Shown here piece by piece: positions 1 through 10,551 of a DNA stretch of 15,835 nt. The stretch is from the NCBI GenBank assembly GCA_036123635.1, contig JAZADL010000185.1:1-15835 (forward strand), written 5' to 3'. Position 1 is the first letter of the stretch; each line of letters begins with the position of its first letter. The DNA comes from UBA9410 sp036123635 (lineage in GTDB: Bacteria; Actinomycetota; Acidimicrobiia; Acidimicrobiales; MedAcidi-G1). Below the pieces are notes generated by a model. The model made no database searches. It saw only the letters and a program-made list of their open reading frames with translations, and was not told the origin of the DNA. The position numbers and the translations under genes are program-made.

Positions 1-644
1 CGGTTGCCTAAGAACCGGACCGGGCAAATCGGCTCCCGGGTCCCTCCGGCCGTCACCAGCACGGTCAGGCCGGCCAGGTCGCCACCGGCGTCGCCCCGGG
101 TTGCCCCCAGGACCTCCTCGGCCGCGGTCACCACGGTGGCCGGGTCGGCGAGACGGCCCTCTCCGACGTCGCCGCCGGCCAAGCGCCCGTCCTCGGGTCC
201 GACGACCGTCACGCCCCTTGATGCCAGGACCTCAACGTTTTCCTGAACCGAGGGCTGCTCCCACATCTCGGTGTGCATGGCCGGGCACACGATGACCGGC
301 GCCCGGGTAGCCAGCAGGGTGGCGGTCAGGAGGTCCCCCGAGCGGCCCGTCCGGTAGTCGGACAGCAGACGGGCCGTGGCCGGGCACACCACCACCAGGT
401 CGGCTCCCTGACCCAAGCGAGTGTGCGGGATCGGGTGGGGTTCGTCCCACAGGGACGTCTGGACGGGCTCTGACGCCAAAGCGTCGAAGGTGGCCCGACC
501 TACGAAGTGGAGGGCTCCGCGAGTAAGAACCGGTGCCACGTGGGCACCAGCGTCAACCAAGCGCCGACAGACCTCGACGGCCTTGTAGGCGGCGACGCCC
601 CCGGTGACCCCGAGAACGATCCGGCGTCCGGCGAGTGATCCCAT
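1..644 (-). CDS. coaBC: Phosphopantothenoylcysteine decarboxylase / phosphopantothenate-cysteine ligase (CoaBC), N-terminal part
   Basis: This is the first 214 residues of a bifunctional coenzyme A synthesis enzyme; the gene runs off the left edge with no stop. The flavin-dependent decarboxylase (CoaC) domain fills about residues 5-180. It shows an N-terminal GVTGGVAAYKA stretch, the likely catalytic His74 in an HTRLGQGADLVVVCPATA context, PAMHTEMW at 121-128 and GPEDGRLAGGDVGEGRLA around 149-165. The ligase (CoaB) domain begins with LTVLVTAGGTREPICPVR (193-210) and is cut after FLGN. Position 207 is Cys where the family normally has Asp (see findings). The ATG at 642-644 gives the usual family N-terminus. 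The gene follows rpoZ by 25 bases, and the rpoZ-coaBC order is a common bacterial arrangement. No good Shine-Dalgarno is visible, so coupling to rpoZ is likely (inference). The family assignment is secure; the C-terminal half is unseen. Confidence 0.95.
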   Translation of the reverse strand, partial: MGSLAGRRIVLGVTGGVAAYKAVEVCRRLVDAGAHVAPVLTRGALHFVGRATFDALASEPVQTSLWDEPHPIPHTRLGQGADLVVVCPATARLLSDYRTGRSGDLLTATLLATRAPVIVCPAMHTEMWEQPSVQENVEVLASRGVTVVGPEDGRLAGGDVGEGRLADPATVVTAAEEVLGATRGDAGGDLAGLTVLVTAGGTREPICPVRFLGN

Positions 645-669
645 GGTGGCTGCCCCAGGGGGCGGAGAA

Positions 670-1038
670 TCAGGCGCCCTCGTCGCCCTCGGCCTCGGCC
701 TCGGGCACCGCGCCCTCGGGGAGGTCCTCGCCCAACTGTTCAGCCAACTCGGCATCGATGGCGTCCAGCAGGGTGTCCACGTCCTCCGGCTCGTCCGGCG
801 GCTCCACAGCCTCGATTTTGCCCGCTGCTAGTTCCTCAAAGGCGATGGACAGCGGTTTGCGCGACGTCGAGGTGACCTGCGGCGGAATCGACGCCCCTAG
901 GCCCTCACCCAACTGGCCGAAGTAGGAGTTGATCTGCCGGGCACGCTTGGAGCTCACCGTGACCAGGCGGAACTTGGAGTCGGCCGTCTCGAGGAGGCCC
1001 TCGATCTCCGGGTTGACCATGCTGTCGTGACGCTGCAC
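670..1038 (-). CDS. rpoZ: DNA-directed RNA polymerase omega subunit
   Basis: This is the small omega subunit, which helps assemble and stabilise the beta-prime subunit of RNA polymerase. The diagnostic core spans about residues 7-74 of 122: MVNPEIEGLLE, SKFRLVTVSSKRARQIN (21-37), the QLGEGLG segment and KPLSIAFEELAAGKI (61-75). After Lys74 comes a tail of 48 residues with 19 Asp/Glu and no Lys/Arg, which makes the protein longer than typical omegas of about 80-110 residues. I chose the GTG at 1036-1038 because a GAGGAA motif lies four bases upstream. An internal ATG at 1018-1020 (MVNPEIEGLL) is the alternative and matches many family starts. The gene lies 188 bases after gmk and 25 bases before coaBC, and probably has its own promoter in the gap. 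Confidence 0.94.
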   Translation of the reverse strand: MQRHDSMVNPEIEGLLETADSKFRLVTVSSKRARQINSYFGQLGEGLGASIPPQVTSTSRKPLSIAFEELAAGKIEAVEPPDEPEDVDTLLDAIDAELAEQLGEDLPEGAVPEAEAEGDEGA

Positions 1039-1226
1039 TTGGTTCCTCTGCGTTCCTCAGGGTGCCGGTCCCTGCGACCGGGACTCTCGACCGGACAACC
1101 CCCGGCTCGTGTGCTGGGGCGACCGAACGGCCCCTCACGGTACCAGCGGGACCGTCCGAACCCTCGAACAGCGACCCCGAGCCAAGTGGGTCAAATCTCT
1201 GGATGGCGGCCCCGGGACTTTGGTGG
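1039..1226 (-). other. Non-coding gap between gmk and rpoZ, probable rpoZ leader
   Basis: No gene is supported in this gap, the longest intergenic stretch in the window. Read on the minus strand, it contains a TTGACC hexamer (1189-1194) that resembles a -35 box, but no convincing -10 follows at 16-18 bases. A TACCGT hexamer further down lacks a matching -35. Several short GC inverted repeats occur: 1137-1141 with 1151-1155 (ACGGT/ACCGT), 1116-1120 with 1130-1134 (GGGGC/GCCCC), and 1065-1070 with 1076-1081 (CCGGTC/GACCGG, 5-nt loop). None carries a U-tract. The space suits a promoter and structured leader for rpoZ, but no element is certain. Confidence 0.4.
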
Positions 1227-1799
1227 TTAGCCGTTCAACCTGCGGTGTTCTCCGATCAGGCTGGTGATCCTTGCCACGGTCTCATCCAGGTCGTCGTTGA
1301 TGACCCGGAGGTAGCCCAGCTGCTCGGCTTCGCCACGCTCCCGCTTCGCCTCTCGCACCCGGGCCTCTGCCTGTTCGACGCTGTCGCCTCGACCCACGAG
1401 GCGGCCCACCAACTCCTCATCGTCCGGGGCGTCCACGAACAGGCAGAGAGAGTTAGGGAGCCGCTCCAGCACTTGCCGGCCTCCTGCTACGTCGATTTCT
1501 AGGAGGAGGTCTCGCGGGTCGTCGATATCAGGGGTCGGCGTTCCGTAGAAGCAACCCAGGAACTCGTTCCACTCCAGGAACCCGCCCTCGTCGCGACGCT
1601 CCTCGAAGGTGGCCCGGTCCACGAAGACGTAGGCGTCAGCAACGTCGTCAATCCGCCGTTCTCGGCTGGTCCAGGACCGGCTCAGGGCCAGGCGGTCGTC
1701 GCCCTCAACCAGGGCCCGAGCGATCGTGCCTTTCCCCGCGCCACCCGGGCCGGAGAGCACCACCACCAGCGGCGTCCGGATATCGGGGTTCTCCCCCAC
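1227..1799 (-). CDS. gmk: Guanylate kinase
   Basis: The enzyme phosphorylates GMP (and dGMP) to GDP with ATP in the cytoplasm, for nucleotide recycling and GTP supply. The 190-residue protein has a Walker A P-loop SGPGGAGKGT at 16-25 and a GMP-binding segment SRSWTSRERR around 40-49. It also has FLEWNEFLGCFYGTP (74-88), LLLEIDVAGG (98-107), a lid-like GRGDSVEQAEARV region near 136-148, and YLRVINDDLDE near the C-terminus. It is somewhat divergent: the stretch between YGTP and LLLEID is a few residues shorter than in the typical members I recall. The start is GTG at 1797-1799, 28 bases after the mihF stop; the Shine-Dalgarno is weak. The mihF-gmk-rpoZ order is characteristic of actinobacteria (established knowledge), so cotranscription with mihF is likely. 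Confidence 0.93.
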   Translation of the reverse strand: MGENPDIRTPLVVVLSGPGGAGKGTIARALVEGDDRLALSRSWTSRERRIDDVADAYVFVDRATFEERRDEGGFLEWNEFLGCFYGTPTPDIDDPRDLLLEIDVAGGRQVLERLPNSLCLFVDAPDDEELVGRLVGRGDSVEQAEARVREAKRERGEAEQLGYLRVINDDLDETVARITSLIGEHRRLNG

Positions 1800-1827
1800 C
1801 GGCTCGCCGTCCGTCTGAGAGTCGGTG

Positions 1828-2142
1828 TCAGCCGAAACGCGCTACCAGCTCGGCTCGCTGCTGGGAACCCAGGCCCCGCAGGCGGCGGCTCTCACTGATC
1901 CCAACCTCGTCCATGGTCCGGCGGGCTTTCACCTTGCCCAGCTTGGGCAGCGCCTCTAGGACGGACAGCACCTTCATCTTGGCCAAGATCTTGTCGCTGT
2001 CAGACCGATCCAGCAGCTCGGACAGGGACAGCGTCCCCATCTTGAGAAGCTCCTTGATCTCGGCCCGTACCCGTCGGGCCTCGGCCGCCATTGCCAGAGC
2101 GGCTCGTCGTTGTTCGTCGGTGAGTTGAGGAAGTCCTGCCAT
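1828..2142 (-). CDS. mihF: Integration host factor, actinobacterial type (MihF)
   Basis: This is a small nucleoid-associated DNA-binding protein, unrelated in fold to E. coli IHF, known from mycobacteria and streptomycetes as mIHF/sIHF. The 104-residue protein begins MAGLPQLTDEQRRAAL with a long charged N-terminal helix. It then has ILAKMKVLSVLEALPKLGKV (52-71) and the signature KARRTMDEVGISESRRLRGL (72-91), a helix-two-turn-helix DNA-binding region. I chose the ATG at 2140-2142 because family proteins start at this point; an upstream in-frame extension of 22 residues has no family counterpart. There is no Shine-Dalgarno upstream. A TAGGGT hexamer seven bases before the ATG suggests leaderless transcription (inference). 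The gene lies directly before gmk, the usual actinobacterial context, and this is the best taxonomic marker in the window. Confidence 0.95.
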   Translation of the reverse strand: MAGLPQLTDEQRRAALAMAAEARRVRAEIKELLKMGTLSLSELLDRSDSDKILAKMKVLSVLEALPKLGKVKARRTMDEVGISESRRLRGLGSQQRAELVARFG

Positions 2143-2149
2143 GGTCAGG

Positions 2150-2179
2150 ACCCTAGTAGCAGCGGCGGACCGGTGTGGA
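2150..2179 (-). promoter_or_regulatory. Candidate promoter of mihF (leaderless)
   Basis: On the minus strand a TCCACA hexamer (2174-2179, four of six matches to TTGACA) is followed after 18 bases by TAGGGT (2150-2155, TANNNT type). Seven bases then lead to the mihF ATG, so transcription would start at or next to the A of the start codon. That fits the lack of any Shine-Dalgarno. Leaderless promoters with a TANNNT -10 box are common in actinobacteria. Short motifs like these occur by chance in GC-rich DNA, so this is a candidate only. Confidence 0.35.
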
Positions 2180-2191
2180 CGACCCGGTATC

Positions 2192-2218
2192 GGCCGGCTG
2201 CGTCTCACTCAGCCGGCC
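2192..2218 (-). terminator. GC hairpin spanning the pyrF stop codon, possible pyr operon terminator
   Basis: A perfect 9-bp inverted repeat (arms 2192-2200 and 2210-2218, GGCCGGCTG/CAGCCGGCC) has a 9-base loop and includes the pyrF stop codon at 2209-2211. No U-tract follows on the minus strand, so it is not a canonical intrinsic terminator. U-poor hairpins are often proposed as terminators or mRNA 3'-end stabilisers in GC-rich actinobacteria. Its position, after the last pyr gene and before a candidate mihF promoter, supports an operon boundary. Confidence 0.45.
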
Positions 2219-2910
2219 AGGTGGGCGGCCAAGTCGATGGCTGCCTGGACCGGATCGTCGGCGGCCGTCACGGCCCGGCCCACCACCAGGAGGTCGGCCC
2301 CGGCGGCCAGGGCCTCACGGGGTGTGGCTACCCGGGCTTGGTCGTGGGTTGCCCCGCCAGGCATCCGGATCCCCGGCACCACCCTGACCAGCCGGTCCGA
2401 CCAGGGGTCGGTGGTTGGGAGGTCCGGGGCGGCGCACACGATCCCCTCGCAGCCACTGGTAGCCGCCAGCTCGCACCGGGCGGTGAGGACTTCGGCGCCT
2501 GCTACGTCGTCGCTGGTCAGAATGGTTACACCCAACGCTCCGGGGATCGTGCTCCCCACGCTGGCTGCCCCCTCGGTCAGCCCTTCCACGGCGGCCTGCA
2601 GCATCGGAGCGCCTCCCGAGGTGTGTACGGTCACCCACCGCGCCCCCGAAGTGCCCAGCACCCGGGCGGCGCTCCGCACCGTGTTAGGGATGTCGTGCAG
2701 TTTGAGGTCACAGAACACATCGAAGCCGGACTCCGCGAATGTCGCCACGGCCTCCGGTCCGGCGGCCGAGAACAGCTCCAGGCCCACCTTGACCGTGCCG
2801 AACCATGGAGCCAGCAGGTCGGCGGTTCGCCGGGCGGCTACCAAGTCGTCTACGTCCAGGACTAGGCACAGCCGGCGACGGACCTCCTCGGGTACCTCGT
2901 GGTCAGCCAT
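2209..2910 (-). CDS. pyrF: Orotidine 5'-phosphate decarboxylase
   Basis: The enzyme converts OMP to UMP, the last step of de novo UMP synthesis. The 233-residue TIM barrel carries the catalytic array Asp19 (LVLDVDD), Lys41 (VKVGLELF) and the DxKxxD motif at 68-73 (DLKLHDIPNTV). The C-terminal phosphate-binding region reads VVPGIRMPGG, then ATPREALAAGADLLVVGRAV. This is the DLKLHDIP type found in E. coli and Bacillus, not the longer mycobacterial type (family knowledge). The ATG at 2908-2910 has GGAG (2917-2920) six bases upstream, inside the end of pyrD, and overlaps the pyrD stop by eight bases (ATGGCTGA). Translation coupled to pyrD is therefore likely. The stop codon lies within a strong hairpin, and pyrF is the last pyr gene of the operon. 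Confidence 0.96.
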   Translation of the reverse strand: MADHEVPEEVRRRLCLVLDVDDLVAARRTADLLAPWFGTVKVGLELFSAAGPEAVATFAESGFDVFCDLKLHDIPNTVRSAARVLGTSGARWVTVHTSGGAPMLQAAVEGLTEGAASVGSTIPGALGVTILTSDDVAGAEVLTARCELAATSGCEGIVCAAPDLPTTDPWSDRLVRVVPGIRMPGGATHDQARVATPREALAAGADLLVVGRAVTAADDPVQAAIDLAAHLAG

Positions 2911-3831
2911 GGGCTACTCCGATCAGTTCGTCCAGGGTGGCCACTCCGCGACGGTCACACCACCGTTCAAGGTCTCGCAGGATCCGGGCCGGCGCCCGGG
3001 GGTCAGCGAAGGTCGCCGTGCCTACCTGTACGGCCGAGGCGCCAGCCAGGAGGAACTCCACGGCATCCTCGGCGCTGGCCACGCCGCCTACCCCAATGAT
3101 GGGCACCTCGGGGAGCGCCTCTCGGGTGTCAAAGACGGCCCTGACGGCCACCGGCCGGATGGCCGGCCCGCTGAGGCCTCCTCGACCGGCGCCCAGCAGG
3201 GGCCGGCGGGATTCCGTGTCGATGACCATGCCCAGCAGTGTGTTGGCCACGGTGACCGCTTCGGCCCCCGCCGACACGGCGGCTGCCGCCATCTCAGGTA
3301 GCTCCGGGGTGTTCGGGCTGAGCTTGGCCCACCGGGGACGCCCGGCGGCCGCTGCGGCGTCGACTACGGCCGCCGTGGCGACAGTCGAGTGTGCAAACAG
3401 GGCCCGCCGGTCTTCCAGGTTCGGGCACGAAGCGTTGACCTCTACGGCTACCACTTCGGGCGGGGCGTCGGCTAGTAGCTCGGCGGCCCGGGCGAACTCG
3501 TCGACTGTGCGCCCCCAGATGCTGGCCACTACCCGGGCTCCCGTCGCCGCCAGGGCGGGTAGGTCGTGGGTCAGCCAGGCTTCGACCCCGGGGCCCTGAA
3601 GGCCCACGCTGTTCAGCATCCCGGCCGGCGTGGCATGTACCCGGGGGGCCGGGTTCCCCTCCCAGGGCTCGGCGTGTAGGGATTTCACGACTACCGCACC
3701 CAGGGAGTCCAGGTCTAGGTGGTCGGCCAACTCGTGGCCGTAGCCGGCAGTACCCGAGGCGGTCAGGACGGGATTGGGAAGCTCGACCGACCCGACACGG
3801 GTCGTAAGGTCGACGGCCGGCCTACGCCCCC

Positions 3832-3835
<4 letters not shown>
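2903..3835 (-). CDS. pyrD: Dihydroorotate dehydrogenase, class 1B catalytic subunit
   Basis: This FMN enzyme oxidises dihydroorotate to orotate in the cytosol. The 310-residue protein shows LPNPVLTASGTAGYG (19-33), Lys51 in AVVVKSL, NSVGLQGPG (75-83), and the class 1 active site VNASCPN with Asn134 and Cys137. It continues with KLSPNT (171-176), VANTLLGMVID, GGLSGPAIRPVA, IIGVGGVASAEDAVEFLLAG and VGTATFADP. The Cys base and the overall pattern match class 1B (PyrD of Bacillus). Class 1B enzymes normally pair with the iron-sulfur flavoprotein PyrK for NAD-linked turnover, but no pyrK lies in this window; carB is directly upstream and pyrF directly downstream. The GTG at 3833-3835 overlaps the carB stop as GTGA. 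A perfect AGGAGG sits seven bases upstream. Confidence 0.95.
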
Positions 3836-7130
<3,295 letters not shown>

Positions 7131-7131
<1 letters not shown>

Positions 7132-8252
7132 CAGGAGCGACCTCCGGTCGGTGCCGGGCCGCGAACTGAGGCCATCAGGTCCTCGAACTCGTCAAACAGG
7201 TAGCGGCTGTCGTGGGGTCCGGGGCCGGCCTCCGGGTGGTACTGGACGCTGAAGGCCGGCACGTCGAGGCAGCGGATTCCCTCGACGGTCTGGTCGTTGA
7301 GGTTGACGTGGGTCAACTCGACCGTCGGCATCGACCCCTCGGCCACGCAGTAGTTGTGGTTTTGGCTGGTGATCTCCACCGCTCCGGTGGACAGGTTTCG
7401 CACGGGGTGGTTCCCGCCGTGGTGGCCGAACGGCAACTTGTAGGTTTCAGCTCCCAGGGTGCCGGCCAACAGTTGGTGGCCCAAACAGATGCCGAAGATG
7501 GGGACCGCTCCGAGCAGGGCTCCGATGTTGGAGCGGACGTCGTCTAGCGGACCAGGGTCGCCAGGGCCGTTGGACAGGAAGACTCCGTCGGGATCCCGGT
7601 CCAGCACGTCGGTAGCCGGGGTGGCGGCGGGGACGATGGTGACCTCGCCCAGGCCGGAGAGGTGACGCAGGATGGTGGCCTTGATGCCGAAGTCGTAGGC
7701 CACGATGCGTCGGGCGCCACCCGTGGAGGCCACCACGGTCGGGGTATCGCAGGTCACTGAGGCCACCAGGTCGATTCCGTCGGTTCCGGGCTCGTTGGCC
7801 GCCGCGGCGGCCAGGGTGGCCACATCGGTCGTGCCAAAGGCCCCGGGCATGGCCCCGGCGTCGCGGAGGTGTCGGGTGAGTCTCCGGGTGTCCACCCCGG
7901 CGATCCCGGGAACGCCGTGGGTTCGCAGTAGCCCATCCAGGTCTCCGGTGGACCGCCAGTTGCTGCGCCGGCGGGCCAGGTCGCGTACCACGACGCCTCG
8001 GCAGAAGGGGCGGCGGCTTTCATGGTCGTCGTCGTTGACGCCGTAGTTTCCGATGTGGGACGCGGTGAAGGTGATGATCTGTCCGGCGTAGGACGGGTCG
8101 GTGATCACCTCCTGATAGCCGGCCAGCACCGTGTTGAACACCACTTCGCCGGTGGCTACGCCACCGTCCGGTTCAGCGCCGATGGCTTCGCCTTCGAAAA
8201 CTTCGCCGTCGGCCAGGACCAGGGCGGCTTCGGTGACCGTCCGGCGGTTCAC
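7131..8252 (-). CDS. carA: Carbamoyl phosphate synthase, small (glutaminase) subunit
   Basis: CarA hydrolyses glutamine and channels ammonia to CarB. The 373-residue protein has the CPSase small-chain N-terminal domain (about 9-150: GEVVFNTVLAGYQEVITDPS, YGVNDDDHESRR, GIAGVDTRRLTRHLRD). It also has a class I glutamine amidotransferase domain (about 181-360). The catalytic triad is visible: Cys256 in GICLGHQ, and His339 and Glu341 in VQYHPEAGPGPHD. The oxyanion segment is FLSNGPGDP (225-233). The GTG at 8250-8252 overlaps the pyrC stop as GTGA; the nearest purine-rich element is GTGAGG about seven bases upstream. It lies immediately before carB, as expected for a CarAB complex made at matched levels. 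Confidence 0.97.
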
Positions 8253-9541
8253 CGGCGGGCCTCACCGTCCACCACGACCGGTTCGCCGGCGCGGAGGGTG
8301 TGGCGGACCCGGCCCCGTAGGGAGCGGCCCTCGTACGGGGTGTTGCAACTCCGGCTGGCCATGGCCGCTCCGGAGACCGTCCAGACCTCGTCGGGATCAA
8401 CCACGCACAGGTTGGCTGGGTTTCCGGGCAGGATCGGCGCGCCATGCCGGTCGGCCACCCCGGCGATGGCTGCTGGCTTCCAGGACAGCAGGGCCAGTAC
8501 CTCGGGTAGGTCGAGCCCTGACTCGTCGAGGGTCAGGGCGAAGGCCGTTTCCAGGCCGAGCATCCCCGGTGGGGCCTGATCGAACGGCAGTTCCTTGGCG
8601 TGCGGGGCGTGCGGGGCGTGGTCGGTGGCGATGGCGTCGATCGTTCCGTCGGCCAGACCGTCTCGTATGGCCTGTACGTCGGCGTCGGTACGTAGTGGGG
8701 GGTGGACCTTGAACACCGGGTCGTAGGAAGCACACGCCGCGTCGGTAAGGGTGAGGTGGTGGGTGGTGGCCTCGGCGGTCACCGGAAGCCCGGCGGCCTT
8801 GGCTCCCCGCACCATCGCTACCGACGCTGCGGTGGACAGGTGCTGGAAGTGTGTGTGGGCGCCGGTGAGGCGCACCAGGGCGATGTCGCGCATGACCATG
8901 AGTTCTTCGGACTCGGCTGGCTGGCCGGGGATCCCGAGGCGGGACGACCACTCGCCCTCGTGCATGAAGCCCCCGGTTGAAAGGGCCGTGACCTCGCAGT
9001 GCTGGGCTAGGACCACTGGTCGGCCTAGGCGGCCGGTCAGGCCGGTGCTGTACTCCATGACCCGACGCATGAGGCGGGGATCTTGGAGGCCGGTCCCGTC
9101 GTCGGTGAAGATGCCCACTCCGGCGTCTACCAGCTCCCCCATGGGTGCCATTTCGGTACCCCGTCGGTCCACCGTCATGGCCGCCGAGGGGATGATTTCG
9201 CAGGTTGAGCGCCTTCCCAGCGTTCGGACCTGTTCGACTACGGCCACGCAGTCGGTGGTTGGGTCGGTGTTGGGCATGGTCACTAGGGCGGTGTAGCCCC
9301 CTAGCGATCCGCCCCGGGCTCCGGTCTCGATGGTTTCCGCTTCTTCTTGGCCTGGCTCCCGGAGGTGGGCGTGGAGGTCCACGAACCCGGGTGAGATCAC
9401 ACAGCCTGAAGCGTCCAGTTCTGCGTCTCCTGACAGGCCGGTTCCCACGGCGGCGATTCGGCCGTCGTCTCCCACCTCGACGTCCAGTGTGCGTTCGCCG
9501 TCTCGGTCGATGATGCGCCCTCCGCGCAGAACCACGCTCAC
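8249..9541 (-). CDS. pyrC: Dihydroorotase, class I
   Basis: This zinc amidohydrolase cyclises carbamoyl aspartate to dihydroorotate. The 430-residue protein has the metal-binding DLHAHLREPG (His57, His59), the IFTDDG motif (Asp147-Asp148, which replaces the carboxylated Lys in some class I enzymes) and His181 in AQHCE. His234 in HFQHLS and Asp307 in IATDHAPH follow. ALVTMPNTDPTTD (85-97) and PPGMLGLETAFAL fit bacterial class I enzymes. The repeated HAPHAPHAK lies at normal spacing, so it is not an insertion. The GTG at 9539-9541 overlaps the pyrB stop as GTGA, with AAGGGG eight bases upstream. Its place directly after pyrB matches the pathway order and possible PyrB-PyrC complex formation known in some bacteria (not shown here). 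Confidence 0.96.
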   Translation of the reverse strand: MSVVLRGGRIIDRDGERTLDVEVGDDGRIAAVGTGLSGDAELDASGCVISPGFVDLHAHLREPGQEEAETIETGARGGSLGGYTALVTMPNTDPTTDCVAVVEQVRTLGRRSTCEIIPSAAMTVDRRGTEMAPMGELVDAGVGIFTDDGTGLQDPRLMRRVMEYSTGLTGRLGRPVVLAQHCEVTALSTGGFMHEGEWSSRLGIPGQPAESEELMVMRDIALVRLTGAHTHFQHLSTAASVAMVRGAKAAGLPVTAEATTHHLTLTDAACASYDPVFKVHPPLRTDADVQAIRDGLADGTIDAIATDHAPHAPHAKELPFDQAPPGMLGLETAFALTLDESGLDLPEVLALLSWKPAAIAGVADRHGAPILPGNPANLCVVDPDEVWTVSGAAMASRSCNTPYEGRSLRGRVRHTLRAGEPVVVDGEARR

Positions 9542-10551
9542 CGGTCGGCCCCTTCGGGTCGGGCGTCGTCTCCGACGGGTTCGATGTCGGCAGCTACCAG
9601 CTGTTGGCCCGAGCCGAGCAGTCGGAAGAGAACGGCCATCCGGACCGAAACCCCGTTGACTACCTGATCCAGGATCACTGAGCGGGGGTCGGCTGCCGCC
9701 TCGGCGGAGATCTCCACCCCCCGGTTGGTGGGCCCGGGGTGGAGTACCAGGGCGTCGGACCGCATGCGAGCCACTCGGTCGGCGCTCAGGCCGAAGTCGT
9801 TGGCGTACTCGCGCAGCGAGGGGATGAGGCCCTCGGTGATGCGTTCCTGCTGCATTCGGAGCAGGTATACGGCGTCCAGGTCTGTGAGCAGCGGGTCGAG
9901 TTCGTGGAACACGGTGACTGGCCAGCCGTCGATGGCCGGGGGCAGCAGGGTGGCGGGGGCCACCAGCACCACCTCGGCGCCCAGGGCGGTGAAAGCCAGG
10001 ATGTTGGACCGGGCCACCCGGGAGTGGCGGACGTCGCCCACGATGGCGATCCGCATCCCGTCCAGGGATCCTCGCTGCTCTCGCAGTGTGTAGCAGTCCA
10101 GCAGGGCCTGGGTGGGGTGCTCGTGGCAGCCGTCGCCGGCGTTCACCACCGACAGGTCGGTCCAGTCGGCTACCCGGTGGGCGGTGCCGGCCATGGCGTG
10201 GCGGACTACTAGGAGGTCGGCACCGTAGGAGGCCACGACTTCGACGGTGTCGCGCAGGCTCTCGCCTTTGCTTAGCGACGATGAGCCGGCGCTGAAGGCC
10301 ACCGTGTCGGCTGAGAGGCGGCGGGCCGCCGTCTCGAACGACATGCGGGTGCGGGTCGAGTTCTCGAAGAAGGCCGTGGCCACCGTGCGGCCCCGCAGGG
10401 CCGGGACCTTGGGGATGGGCCGTCGGCCGATCTCGGCGAACGTGTCGGTGAGGTCCAGAATCTCCTCGAGGTCCGAACGGGACATGCCGTCGATTCCCAG
10501 GAGGTGTCGTCCCAGGCCGCTCGCAGGTGGGGACTGCAGGGTGGCGGTCAC
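9538..10551 (-). CDS. pyrB: Aspartate carbamoyltransferase, catalytic chain
   Basis: The enzyme joins carbamoyl phosphate and aspartate, the first committed pyrimidine step. The 337-residue protein carries the carbamoyl phosphate loop FFENSTRTRMSFE (61-73), Lys95 in SSLSKGES, the HPTQALLD motif (145-152), DVRHSRVARSN (173-183) and HPGPTNRGVEI (271-281). A longer open frame continues upstream across pyrR, but that part is antisense-free shadow sequence rich in Arg/Pro. Homology begins near GRHLLGIDGMSRSDLEEILD, so the GTG at 10549-10551 is chosen. It overlaps the pyrR stop as GTGA, with GGAGAA immediately before it. No pyrI regulatory-chain gene is present, as expected outside enterobacteria-like systems. 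Confidence 0.96.
   Translation of the reverse strand: MTATLQSPPASGLGRHLLGIDGMSRSDLEEILDLTDTFAEIGRRPIPKVPALRGRTVATAFFENSTRTRMSFETAARRLSADTVAFSAGSSSLSKGESLRDTVEVVASYGADLLVVRHAMAGTAHRVADWTDLSVVNAGDGCHEHPTQALLDCYTLREQRGSLDGMRIAIVGDVRHSRVARSNILAFTALGAEVVLVAPATLLPPAIDGWPVTVFHELDPLLTDLDAVYLLRMQQERITEGLIPSLREYANDFGLSADRVARMRSDALVLHPGPTNRGVEISAEAAADPRSVILDQVVNGVSVRMAVLFRLLGSGQQLVAADIEPVGDDARPEGADR

Noticed and set aside
8598..8621. Short tandem repeat giving HAPHAPHA in PyrC
   Set aside because: The spacing between the DHAPH motif and the following PPGM segment is normal for class I dihydroorotases, so it is codon repetition and not an inserted repeat or slippage product.
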